Shown piece by piece: positions 7,148 to 15,676 of a DNA stretch of 64,000 bases. Position numbers and translations under genes: made by a program. Each line of letters opens with the position of its first letter. Positions within the stretch are counted from its first letter, which is position 1. The notes beneath the pieces were generated by a model, which was not told where the DNA came from, ran no database searches, and saw only the letters and a program-made list of their open reading frames with translations. Location: positions 1 to 64,000 of the forward strand of contig JANXUC010000136.1 in NCBI GenBank assembly GCA_025352065.1, given 5' to 3'. This DNA is from Acidobacteriaceae bacterium (lineage in GTDB: Bacteria > Acidobacteriota > Terriglobia > Terriglobales > Acidobacteriaceae).

Positions 7148-9496
7148 CTATCGAACAATGTCGAGCTTAGCGCCGGCTCCGCTCGCTGAGTCAGGACTAA
7201 TCCAGACCGTCGCTCGCGCGGGCTCAGCGGCAAACTGGTTCCGGTCGTTCCACAGCGCTAGAGCTTCCGGTCCCAGGTCGAACGTCACCTTCTTCGTTTC
7301 GCCTGGAGCGAGAGCAATCCGCTGGAAGCCTTTCAGGGCCCGGACAGGCTGGGTTACGCTGGTGCCTTCCAGTCGAACGTAGAGTTGCACGATCTCTTCC
7401 CCGGCGCGTTTCCCCGAATTCGTGACGGAGGTGCTGACGGTTAGGATACGAGGTGTTTTGCCAAGCCCAGCATTGAGAGATGAAGCCTTCAACTGCTTCG
7501 CGCTGATTTCCGTTACGCCGTATTGGTAGTTGGTGTACGACAAGCCAAAGCCAAAAGGAAATTGCGGGCTGTTGAGCTCATCAATATAGCGGGATACATA
7601 TTTTTCGTCGCCGCCAAGTGTTCCCGCTGGACGTCCCGTATTCAATGCGTTGTAGTAGAGAGGTTCCTGGCCTACGCTGCGCGGCCAACTCACCACGAGT
7701 TTGCCGGTAGGCGCAGTTTTTCCAAACAGAACGTTCACCAGTGCCGGGCCGCCTTGAATCCCCGGAAACCATGCTGCGAGCACCGCCGGAACATGCTCGA
7801 AGCTCCACGGTGAGATGAGTGGGCGACCGCTGCACAAAACCAAAACTACAGGTTTCCCAGTGGCAACAACGGCCTGCAACAGTTCCTGCTGTCGGCCCGG
7901 AAGCCCTGGGTTCGAGCGCGATGCCGCCTCGCCAGTCATTTCCCAAGCTTGTTCGCCCAATACAAGAATCGTCAGATCCGCCTCTTTTGCGGTGTCAACT
8001 GCGGCAGCGATGTCCTCATCTTTGCCGCCAAGGATTCCAACACCCTTTGCGACGAGCAAGTTGTCGGCGCCAATTCGTTTTGCCAACGCCGTTCGCAATG
8101 AAACCACATCTTCGCCTTTCCCGAGTCCCGCCCAGGAGCCAAGCATGTTGGGCCCATCGTCTCCAAGCGGCCCTACAAGAGCAATGGTGTGTATCTCCGC
8201 AGAGAGGGGGAGCAAAGGTGTTCCGCTGGTGTTCGCCGCGTTCTTTAACAGTACGAAAGAGCGCTCTGCTGCGGTCCGCGCCAAGGTTAGGCTCTCCGGC
8301 TGCAACATCGCGGCGGCTTCCGCTTTTTCGTCTGTGTACGGGTGGTTGAAGAGGCCCAATGCAAGTTTCACTCGAAGAACTCGCCGTACCGCTTCATCTA
8401 CCGTCGCTTGCGGTACTTCTCCAGACTTGACCAGCTTCGCCATGTTGTCGTGGTACAGGCTGCTGGCCATGTCGACATCGACTCCAGCAAGAAAAGCCTT
8501 ACGAGCAGCGGTCGCGCCATCGTTAGCGATGCCATGCGGAATCAATTCCGCAACCGAGGTCCAGTCGCTATCGACGACGCCGCGGAATCCCCACTCTTTA
8601 CGCAGAACTTGCGTCAGCGTAAACGGGTTCGCCGACGAAGGTACGCCGTTGATTGAATTAAACGCACTCATGATCGTCGCCGTGCCAGCTTCTACTGCGG
8701 CGTAAAACGGTGGTAAATAGAACTGCCGCAACGTGTGTTCGGAAATCTCAGTACTGTTGTAATCCCGACCGCCTTCAGCAGCTCCGTAGCCCACATAGTG
8801 CTTGGCGCATGCCGCTATGCTGTCCGTGGCATCGAGACGAGTGCCCTGGTATCCGCGTACGTAGGCGGCGGCCATGGCTGAACCTAAGAACGGATCTTCT
8901 CCAGCGCCCTCTGCCATACGACCCCAGCGCCCATCGCGCGCAATGTCGACCATCGGTGAGAACGTCCAGCGGATTCCGCTAGCCGATGCTTCACGAGCCG
9001 CAACGCGCGCAGCCTTTTCCACTAACGCCGGATCCCATGTAGAAGCGAGGCCTAACGGAATCGGGAACTCCGTCCGAAATCCATGAATCACATCCAATCC
9101 AAAGATGATGGGAATGTGCAGCCGCGACTTCTCGACGGCGATGCGCTGATAAGTGTTGACTTCCTTCGCGGTAGAGATGTTGAACAGCGCTCCAATCTCA
9201 CCCTTCGCGATCATGTCTTCGTAGTCAGTGCGTCCTGTCCCCGGACCGGTTGGCTGCCCCGCAGAATACTGCACCAGTTGGCCCACCTTTTCATCAAGGG
9301 TCATTTTGCGGAGAAGGCCTTCGACTTTGGCGTCGAGAGCTCGATCATTGATGCCGCCGGGAATTGCTGCGGGAGCAGAAGCGGTGGTTTGCGCGGTAGC
9401 TACCGAGAACACAGCGACAACTAAAATAAGCAGACACGGGAATTTTCTGAGGGTTCGCACGTAAGATTGACTCCACTGATCGAGAATCTGAAACAT
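7148..9496 (-). CDS. bglX: glycoside hydrolase family 3 beta-glucosidase, exported
   Basis: About 782 residues, typical of GH3 enzymes with N-terminal TIM barrel, alpha/beta sandwich and C-terminal fibronectin III-like domain. The start is taken as the ATG at 9496; a longer frame to 9541 would place its start 3 bp from a LacI-type operator. A signal peptide follows (hydrophobic LLILVVAVFSVATAQ). Key motifs are GLDVIHG, RWGRMAEGAGEDPFLG, KHYVGYGAAEGGRDYN and the nucleophile Asp in GVVDSDW (about residue 311 from this start). It should release glucose from beta-linked oligosaccharides in the periplasm. It is the first gene of the operon with the glycoamylase-type gene and is divergent from lacI. 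Confidence 0.92.
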   Translation of the reverse strand: MFQILDQWSQSYVRTLRKFPCLLILVVAVFSVATAQTTASAPAAIPGGINDRALDAKVEGLLRKMTLDEKVGQLVQYSAGQPTGPGTGRTDYEDMIAKGEIGALFNISTAKEVNTYQRIAVEKSRLHIPIIFGLDVIHGFRTEFPIPLGLASTWDPALVEKAARVAAREASASGIRWTFSPMVDIARDGRWGRMAEGAGEDPFLGSAMAAAYVRGYQGTRLDATDSIAACAKHYVGYGAAEGGRDYNSTEISEHTLRQFYLPPFYAAVEAGTATIMSAFNSINGVPSSANPFTLTQVLRKEWGFRGVVDSDWTSVAELIPHGIANDGATAARKAFLAGVDVDMASSLYHDNMAKLVKSGEVPQATVDEAVRRVLRVKLALGLFNHPYTDEKAEAAAMLQPESLTLARTAAERSFVLLKNAANTSGTPLLPLSAEIHTIALVGPLGDDGPNMLGSWAGLGKGEDVVSLRTALAKRIGADNLLVAKGVGILGGKDEDIAAAVDTAKEADLTILVLGEQAWEMTGEAASRSNPGLPGRQQELLQAVVATGKPVVLVLCSGRPLISPWSFEHVPAVLAAWFPGIQGGPALVNVLFGKTAPTGKLVVSWPRSVGQEPLYYNALNTGRPAGTLGGDEKYVSRYIDELNSPQFPFGFGLSYTNYQYGVTEISAKQLKASSLNAGLGKTPRILTVSTSVTNSGKRAGEEIVQLYVRLEGTSVTQPVRALKGFQRIALAPGETKKVTFDLGPEALALWNDRNQFAAEPARATVWISPDSASGAGAKLDIVR

Positions 9497-9543
9497 CGTA
9501 TTGGCCGAATTGCGCGCCAGGGACGCGAGTCCGTTGGTCACGG

Positions 9544-9559
9544 AGAATAACGTTATCCT
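9544..9559. promoter_or_regulatory. LacI-type operator 1
   Basis: A 16-bp inverted repeat, AGAATAACGTTATCCT, with 7 of 8 pairs matching and a perfect ATAACGTTAT core around a central CpG, the usual form of LacI/GalR-family operators. It lies about 48 bp upstream of the GH3 start codon and 22 bp centre to centre from operator 2. The likely ligand is the LacI-family protein encoded next to it. Confidence 0.6.
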
Positions 9560-9566
9560 AGTAATA

Positions 9567-9580
9567 CTAAACCGATTTAG
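9567..9580. promoter_or_regulatory. LacI-type operator 2
   Basis: A 14-bp inverted repeat, CTAAACCGATTTAG, with 6 of 7 pairs matching and a central CG. It is two helical turns away from operator 1, on the same face of the DNA, in the interval between the divergent GH3 and lacI genes. Confidence 0.55.
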
Positions 9581-9724
9581 CCAAGTTTCAATGCTAGGCT
9601 ATCAAATAGGAAGCTTTGTACGTTGTCAAGAGCGAAAACGGAGGCGGGTTTCGAATTATTTCGGATCCCCGGTGCGGCTCATTTTGCAACGTTCCACTAA
9701 TGCATCTAGGTTTCAGTTACCGTG

Positions 9725-9753
9725 TTCAATCGATATCGTAGGCAGTGTATACT
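9725..9753 (+). promoter_or_regulatory. possible sigma70-type promoter of the lacI gene
   Basis: TTCAAT at 9725-9730 and TATACT at 9748-9753 are separated by 17 bp, close to the TTGACA-N17-TATAAT consensus. If used, transcription begins near 9760. The GTG at 9745 then cannot be the start codon, and translation would begin at ATG 9769 with almost no leader, or at ATG 9856. Confidence 0.4.
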
Positions 9754-9768
9754 GCGCCAGTGCCGAAG

Positions 9769-10878
9769 ATGAAGGGGAAAGAGGGCCCGCAAACTCTCAA
9801 GAATCTGCCTAGTGACGGCCAACGCAAACGCACCCAGTCTTCTCAACAGCAGCCCATGAGTCAAAGGAGATTGGCGGATCATCTCGGGCTTTCCCCAGCC
9901 ACCGTCTCCCTGGTACTCAACAATTCCCCGGTTGCGGATGCAATCCCCCAGGAAACCAAAGACAGAGTCTTTGCAGCCGCCCGCGAACTCAACTACCGCC
10001 CGAATTTTGTGGCTCGATCTCTGCGTACGCAGCGCAGCTTCATGATCGGCGTCATCGTTCCGGAGGTCAGCGAAGGATACGCCGCGACCGTTATGGGTGG
10101 AATCGAGGACCAGCTTTTAGAGGAAGGCTACCTTTATCTGGTTGCCAGCCACCGTCACAAAGCGGACTTGATTGACGAGTATCCCCGGCTCCTGCAAAGC
10201 CGTTCCGTAGAAGGGTTGATTGCGGTGGACACGCCGTGGAGTCAACAGATCGCGATTCCCGTGGTCGCTGTTTCCGGTCGCGGTGAGTCCAACGGAATTA
10301 CAAACATTGTTCTGGACCATGAACGTGCAGCTGATTTGGCGCTGTCGCACCTCTACCACTTGGGACATCGGCGTATTGCGTTTATCAAAGGGCAGGAGTT
10401 TAGTTCCGACACAGAGGTTCGATGGAATGCGATCGCAAAGGCGGCCAATCGTCTGCGGCTCGAAATCCGTCCGGAGCTTGTGGTTCAGCTGGAAGGAGAT
10501 TCTCCGTCGCCTGAACTCGGCTATGAAGTTACACATCAATTGCTCGCGAACAGTCAGTTGTTCACGGCGTTGTTTGCCTTCAACGACATTTCCGCTATCG
10601 GTGCCATCGGTGCTTTGCGTGAAAGCGGACATCGCATTCCGGAAGATGTCTCTGTGGTTGGCTTTGACGATATTCAAAGTGCTGCCTTCCAAAACCCAGG
10701 CTTGACCACCGTGCGCCAGCCGTTGCGGCGAATGGGCCGACTTGCGGCTGAAACTGTTTTGCGCAGCATTACCTCTGCCACACTGCGAGATGCCAGCCGA
10801 CGAATAATGATGGAACCGGAATTCATAGTCCGCGCATCCACCTGTGCTGTTCCGAGCGCGCGGAAATCGGCGCGGTAG
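9769..10878 (+). CDS. LacI/GalR-family transcriptional regulator
   Basis: A 369-residue regulator from ATG 9769. The helix-turn-helix and hinge are clear: SQRRLADHLGLSPATVSLVLNN at about 31-52, then NYRPNFVARSLRTQRS. A periplasmic-binding-protein-like effector domain follows, with the GVIVPEV, GVSVVGFDD-type (SVVGFDDI) and HLGHRRIAFI signatures. Alternative starts are GTG 9745 (probably inside the promoter) and ATG 9856, directly before the HTH. It is divergent from the GH3 operon, with two palindromic operators in between. It most likely represses that operon and responds to a glucan-derived sugar (inference). Confidence 0.9.
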   Translation: MKGKEGPQTLKNLPSDGQRKRTQSSQQQPMSQRRLADHLGLSPATVSLVLNNSPVADAIPQETKDRVFAAARELNYRPNFVARSLRTQRSFMIGVIVPEVSEGYAATVMGGIEDQLLEEGYLYLVASHRHKADLIDEYPRLLQSRSVEGLIAVDTPWSQQIAIPVVAVSGRGESNGITNIVLDHERAADLALSHLYHLGHRRIAFIKGQEFSSDTEVRWNAIAKAANRLRLEIRPELVVQLEGDSPSPELGYEVTHQLLANSQLFTALFAFNDISAIGAIGALRESGHRIPEDVSVVGFDDIQSAAFQNPGLTTVRQPLRRMGRLAAETVLRSITSATLRDASRRIMMEPEFIVRASTCAVPSARKSAR

Positions 10879-10909
10879 CAGAACGCTCGGCAACCTTCAG
10901 GGGGAGAAC

Positions 10910-11899
10910 TTAGGGGGAATTCCATAGCCGCGTTCGTGGCAAGCATAACGCTGCTGCTCCGACTAACGCGGATTCGGATTTGTAGAATGCGCTTACGATT
11001 GGAACTTGCTGCCACCGCGGATTCACGGCCCAGAATTGCAGTCCTTTGCGAATGCGGCCAAGTAGAGACATCATCAGGTGAGCGATTCCCCCACCGACAA
11101 CTATGATTTCAGGCTCGAGCAAATCGATAATGTTACCCAGCCAAATAGCGAAATGGTCGGCGGCTTCTCCCATTACTTCGAGAGCGATGGGGTCGCCAGC
11201 TGATGCTGCCTGCGCAACATGCTCGGTTCTGAGATCCGCAATCTTGCCGCCCACCAATTCAAGCATTTGTGATTTTCTTCGTCCGCGGCGGCTCAGGCGT
11301 TCGCGGGCTCGTCGTGCAATGGCTGTTCCGGAGGCGTACATTTCAATGCATCCACGCTTGCCGCAGGCGCACACTGGGCCCCGTAGATTGATAGTCATGT
11401 GCCCGCCTTCCCCCGCCGCTCCGGTACGCCCGGCATAGACACGATGCTGCAGCACCATCCCTGTTCCAATACCAGTTCCCATGGAAATATAGAAAACATT
11501 GCTATAGCCCGCGCCAGCGCCCCAGGCGGCCTCAGCAAGAGCCGCGGCGTTGGCGTCGTTGGCCAGGTGCGTCGGCTTTCCGTAGCGTGTTTGAATCTCC
11601 TGGGCGAGTGGAAAATTGCGCCAGCAGGGAAGATTGGTGGCGCGCAACAAGACGCCCTGCGAAGTGTCCACCCAACCGGGCACGCTGATGCCGATTGCTT
11701 GAATTTTGTCAGCGCGACTGTCGCGCATCACGGCATCGACTGCCCGCATTACCGCCCGTAGACCGTCCGCAGCAGTCTTCCGCGTGACCATGTTGGCGCG
11801 CGCCGAGACCAAGACTTTGCCGCTTGCAGTCACCAGTCCAGCGGCAACTTTTGTCCCTCCAATGTCGATGCCAAGCAGTAGGCTGTTGGATTTCGTCAT
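10910..11899 (-). CDS. ROK-family sugar kinase, probable glucokinase
   Basis: A 329-residue kinase, the usual ROK length. The phosphate-binding motif DIGGTK is at 12-17, the catalytic Asp115 is in NDANAAALAE, and the zinc site comprises His167 of GEGGHM with Cys177, Cys179 and Cys184 in CACGKRGC. There is no N-terminal HTH, so it is an enzyme and not a ROK repressor. It probably phosphorylates glucose released by the neighbouring glycosidases. It lies 22 bp downstream of the symporter gene on the same strand, so the two form an operon; it converges with lacI. Confidence 0.88.
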   Translation of the reverse strand: MTKSNSLLLGIDIGGTKVAAGLVTASGKVLVSARANMVTRKTAADGLRAVMRAVDAVMRDSRADKIQAIGISVPGWVDTSQGVLLRATNLPCWRNFPLAQEIQTRYGKPTHLANDANAAALAEAAWGAGAGYSNVFYISMGTGIGTGMVLQHRVYAGRTGAAGEGGHMTINLRGPVCACGKRGCIEMYASGTAIARRARERLSRRGRRKSQMLELVGGKIADLRTEHVAQAASAGDPIALEVMGEAADHFAIWLGNIIDLLEPEIIVVGGGIAHLMMSLLGRIRKGLQFWAVNPRWQQVPIVSAFYKSESALVGAAALCLPRTRLWNSP

Positions 11900-11921
11900 G
11901 GCGATCTTCTTGATAGCTCGG

Positions 11922-13814
11922 TCAGGCTGGATTCACGCTTCCTGTTCTGCCAAGTTCTCGCGACATCTGCCACGCACTTCCTGTCGTTACGGCCACAAGA
12001 AGTATGCCCAATGCCCAATGTCCGAGCAGCAGTTTTCCAACTCCAAATAGCGCGCTGTAGGTCATGACGCACCCCAGAACCCAGCACCAAAGATTCCGTC
12101 CCAAGTCGCGCGTTTGCGGAACTTCCGGTGCCAACGCAGCTACCGGCTTCCATCCACCAACGTGCGGGCGCACTTTTCTGTAGAACGACAGTAGGATAGC
12201 TTCTGGTTCTGGGCCCGTCACCAGAGTAACCACAATCCAAACCAGTGTCGTCACGACCGTAGTTGTGATCGCCGTTTTCGCGAATACAACTGGACCGGAT
12301 CCAGCGAATGGCTCCGGCCTATGCAAGAGTTGCAGCCACAAGCCTTTCCACATCAGCGTGAGCGCAACCACCAACGCAGTTCCCATAGCGGAGATTTCGC
12401 TCCACGCGTTAATCCGCCACCAATACCAGCGCAGCAGGTAGACGCTGCCGGTGCCGGCACCGAGTCCAAGAACAAATTCCCAGCCCGAACGGATTGACGC
12501 TAACTGCGCCGCCACGTAGCCCGTTGCAACTACTAACAGTAACGTTACGACCTGCGATATTCGGACGTAGTGAGTTTCAGTTGCGCCTTTCTTCAAAAAT
12601 CGCCGATACAAATCCTCCACTAAATACGAGCTGCCCCAATTCAATTGCGTCGCAATGGTGGACATGAAGGCAGCAAGAAATCCAGCGAGAATAATACCGC
12701 GCAGCGCGTGCGGCACATGCTCATTCACGATTAACATGTAGCTCGTCTCTGGATGTGCAAGGCCGGGGTAAAGAATGATGGCGGCGAGCGCTGTAAAGAT
12801 CCAGGGCCATGGCCGCAACGCGTAGTGAGCAATGTTGAACCACAAGACGGAGAACAGGCCTTGGCGCTCATCCCGAGCGCTGAAGATACGTTGTGCGATG
12901 TATCCGCCGCCGCCCGGCTCTGCGCCGGGATACCAGAAGGCCCACCATTGCAAGCCCAGCTGTACGAGGAAGCCGATGACAGGTACTGTCCACAAGGCTT
13001 CCGTCGCCCAGCCGCGCGAAAAGTCTGGCAAGAAGGCTAAGGGGTCAGAACCTCCATTGGCAGCGCGCAGCGCATCCAGCTTCGTAGTTAGCGCCCCAAG
13101 GCCACCTACCGCTGCGACCGCATAGTAGGCCACCGCAATTACGATTCCCATTTTCAGAACAAACTGGAATAGGTCAGTCCAAAGAACTCCCCACAACCCC
13201 CCAATCGAAACATACAGCCCGGTAAAAGGAATCAAGAAAAAGATGCAGACGATAAGTGCTTTGCCCTCGACTCCGGAGAATGCCGCGCCGAAGATGCTGC
13301 TAAGGACGTTGGAAAATGTGCCCAGCCAGGGCCAGCTCTGCATGGTCGGACCGAGCGTTGTAGCAACGATGTTGGTCATCGCCTTGGTGACCCAGCCCAG
13401 AATCAAGCAGTTCATCATCAGCCCAAGGTAAACGGATCGAAATCCGCGCAGGAAGGCCGCTGGCTTACCGGAATAGCGCATTTCAGCGAATTGCACATCA
13501 GTTATTAATTCAGAACGACGCCACAACCGCGCAAACAGGAACACCGTCATCATCCCGGAGGGCAAAAACGCCCACCAGATCCAGTTGCCAGCGATGCCCT
13601 GCGTATAAACGAGACCAGCGACCAGCAGTGGTGTATCAGCGGCAAATGTTGTTGCCACCATGGACGTGCCTGCCAGCCACCAGGAAACATCGCGTCCAGA
13701 GACAAAGTAGTCTTCCGTGCTCTTGCCGGAGCTGCTACGAAAATATAGGCCAAGAAGCAGGGTAATGAGCAGATAGCCGACGATCGCGGACCAATCCAGA
13801 AGGGTGAATATCAT
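11922..13814 (-). CDS. sodium:solute symporter family (SSF) transporter
   Basis: About 630 residues from the ATG at 13814 (MIFTLLDWSAIVGYLLITL). The reading frame stays open further upstream to 14201, but that stretch has no SSF similarity and contains an inverted repeat, so it is read as leader. The protein has 13 or more hydrophobic segments and SSF signatures such as GKSTEDYFVSGRDVSWW and FAADTPLLVAGL near the N-terminus. The coupled ion is expected to be Na+ from the family. The neighbouring glucokinase makes a sugar the most likely substrate. The C-terminal 120 residues add extra membrane segments beyond the core. Confidence 0.85.
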   Translation of the reverse strand: MIFTLLDWSAIVGYLLITLLLGLYFRSSSGKSTEDYFVSGRDVSWWLAGTSMVATTFAADTPLLVAGLVYTQGIAGNWIWWAFLPSGMMTVFLFARLWRRSELITDVQFAEMRYSGKPAAFLRGFRSVYLGLMMNCLILGWVTKAMTNIVATTLGPTMQSWPWLGTFSNVLSSIFGAAFSGVEGKALIVCIFFLIPFTGLYVSIGGLWGVLWTDLFQFVLKMGIVIAVAYYAVAAVGGLGALTTKLDALRAANGGSDPLAFLPDFSRGWATEALWTVPVIGFLVQLGLQWWAFWYPGAEPGGGGYIAQRIFSARDERQGLFSVLWFNIAHYALRPWPWIFTALAAIILYPGLAHPETSYMLIVNEHVPHALRGIILAGFLAAFMSTIATQLNWGSSYLVEDLYRRFLKKGATETHYVRISQVVTLLLVVATGYVAAQLASIRSGWEFVLGLGAGTGSVYLLRWYWWRINAWSEISAMGTALVVALTLMWKGLWLQLLHRPEPFAGSGPVVFAKTAITTTVVTTLVWIVVTLVTGPEPEAILLSFYRKVRPHVGGWKPVAALAPEVPQTRDLGRNLWCWVLGCVMTYSALFGVGKLLLGHWALGILLVAVTTGSAWQMSRELGRTGSVNPA

Positions 13815-14249
13815 GGTTGTGGGCTCGATTTGTAGGAACCGAGCAGATTGCCGGAGGAAAGTCTTCCAGTCAACATTTTGCTCCCTCTTGGGATTTTTAG
13901 CCGACTTGATGCTACCAGAGAGAGACTCAGTCCACCACGGAGTTCGTGTTTTTTCGATTCCCTCAATCGAAAACTTGGATTGCCTTAACTCCGTCTGCAA
14001 GATAGAGTTGGTTTGTATGATTCGAGCGATCCAAGAAATTAGTGCGACCACCGCGAACCCTCCGATTACAGGTATGCGAATTATTATTCCCATGGCCGAG
14101 GGGCACGGTTGAGCTAGAAACTTAGCAGAATCGCTCAAGCCAACCCACCGCCAAGAATTATGACTGGCGCGTGGGTTTTGTTTGGCCTCGCAAGCGGGCA
14201 AAGGCCTTTGCGATGCGGTTCTAATTCACTAACGAGAGGCGCGGCATTC
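13815..14249. promoter_or_regulatory. intergenic region between symporter and lysC
   Basis: 435 bp between divergent genes. It should hold promoters for both. The most visible structure is a perfect 9-bp inverted repeat, TTTTCGATT and AATCGAAAA, at 13951-13959 and 13965-13973 with a 5-bp spacer; this is a candidate operator or hairpin in the leader of the symporter transcript. A GAGAGGC purine-rich site at 14234-14240 can serve as ribosome-binding site for lysC. I see no conserved leader peptide or riboswitch. Confidence 0.45.
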
Positions 14250-15674
14250 ATGGTAGTGATGAAATTTGGCGGGACATCTGTGCAAGACGCGACCGCGATT
14301 GAGCGCGTAGCGGAGATCGTGCGGAGTCGGCATGATCAACATCCCGTAGTTGTAGTTAGCGCTTTTGCTAAAGTTACCGATCAGCTTGTTTTGATGGGCC
14401 AGCAGGCTGTGGCGGGCGATTGTGATGCGGCTCTGCAACTGCTGGGAATGCTGCAGAAGCGCCATTTCGATACAGCCCAGCAACTATTGGGGGCTGCAGA
14501 AGGAAGGAAAATCAACGGAAAGTTGGAGGCGACTTTCGCGCATGCCGATGCGTTTCTGCGCGGCCTAGCGGCGATTCGCGAGCTCTCTCCGCGTAGTAGT
14601 GACCAGCTGCTTTCATTTGGAGAATTGCTCTCCAGCGAGATTGTGGCTGCGGCTCTGGCGGTGCGCGGCCTCGACACGGTCTGGGTGGATTCGCGGAAAT
14701 GCATCGTCACCAATGCTCGATACACCCAAGCTTTGCCGCTTGCAGAGGAGACGCGAAAACAAACTCAGGACAAACTCGGCGCCATAATTGCGAAGTCGAA
14801 AATCCCTGTGATGGGCGGATTCATCGCGGCAACTGCTGAAGGAGTTACTACTACGTTGGGTCGCGGTGGATCGGATTTTTCGGCTGCCATTGTGGGCGCC
14901 GCGCTAGACGCCGATTCGATTGAAATCTGGACCGATGTTGAGGGCATGATGACGGCCGATCCACGACTCTGTCCGGATGCGCGCACGATCCGCGAAATCA
15001 GCTTCAATGAGGCGGCGGAGCTGGCTTACTTTGGGGCTAAGGTGTTGCATCCTGCAACTCTGCTGCCCGCAATTCAACAAGATATTCCAGTGTTTGTTCT
15101 GAATTCTGGGAATTTGAAAAGCAAAGGCACGCGTATCACAGCGCGGGCTCCGCGCAGCCGTGATACGTTCCGCGCCATCACCGCGAAAACCGGCGTGAGT
15201 CTGGTGAACGTTGTAGCATCGCGCGGTGTCATGGTTCACGGGTTTTTACGCTCGGTGTTTGAGGCGTTGGACCGCTATGCGGCGTCAGTGGATTTGGTTG
15301 CGATCTCAGAAGTGAGCATGTCCTTCACGATGGACTCTAAACGTCTTCCGACTGCGTTGATTTCTGAATTGGAACGAATTGCGGACGTTACTTGCGAAGG
15401 CCAACAGGCGATTGTCTGCCTTGTGGGAGAAGATATCCACGGTAAACCAGGCATTGCGGCCAGTGTGTTTGACGCTGTAGCGGCAGCGGAAGTGAATATC
15501 CGCATGATTTCCCAGGGAGCGTCAGAAATCAACATCAGCTTTGTAATTCAGGAAAACGACGTGCCAAAAGCTGTACGGCAACTCCACGCTCGCTTCTTCA
15601 GTCCAGCAGTGGTGGCTCAGGCAGCTGCGGCCAGCGGAAAGCGCACGGGAAAGATCAGGAAGGCAACTAGGTAA
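14250..15674 (+). CDS. lysC: aspartate kinase
   Basis: 474 residues from ATG 14250, which has a GAGAGG site 9-15 bp upstream; the frame is open to 14160 but that part is not kinase-like. It phosphorylates aspartate, the first step to lysine, threonine and methionine. Motifs are KFGGTS near the N-terminus, the GFIAATAEGVTTTLGRGGSDFSA active-site region, and two ACT domains from about residue 310 (with GKPGIAASVFDAVAAAEVNIRMISQGASE), which bind the feedback inhibitor. It is followed 2 bp later by hom, so the two are co-transcribed. Confidence 0.93.
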   Translation: MVVMKFGGTSVQDATAIERVAEIVRSRHDQHPVVVVSAFAKVTDQLVLMGQQAVAGDCDAALQLLGMLQKRHFDTAQQLLGAAEGRKINGKLEATFAHADAFLRGLAAIRELSPRSSDQLLSFGELLSSEIVAAALAVRGLDTVWVDSRKCIVTNARYTQALPLAEETRKQTQDKLGAIIAKSKIPVMGGFIAATAEGVTTTLGRGGSDFSAAIVGAALDADSIEIWTDVEGMMTADPRLCPDARTIREISFNEAAELAYFGAKVLHPATLLPAIQQDIPVFVLNSGNLKSKGTRITARAPRSRDTFRAITAKTGVSLVNVVASRGVMVHGFLRSVFEALDRYAASVDLVAISEVSMSFTMDSKRLPTALISELERIADVTCEGQQAIVCLVGEDIHGKPGIAASVFDAVAAAEVNIRMISQGASEINISFVIQENDVPKAVRQLHARFFSPAVVAQAAAASGKRTGKIRKATR

Positions 15675-15676
15675 TT

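Noticed and set aside
13815-14201. N-terminal extension of the symporter with a hydrophobic segment
   Set aside because: The segment is followed by polar, non-conserved sequence and contains an inverted repeat; SSF homology begins at ATG 13814.
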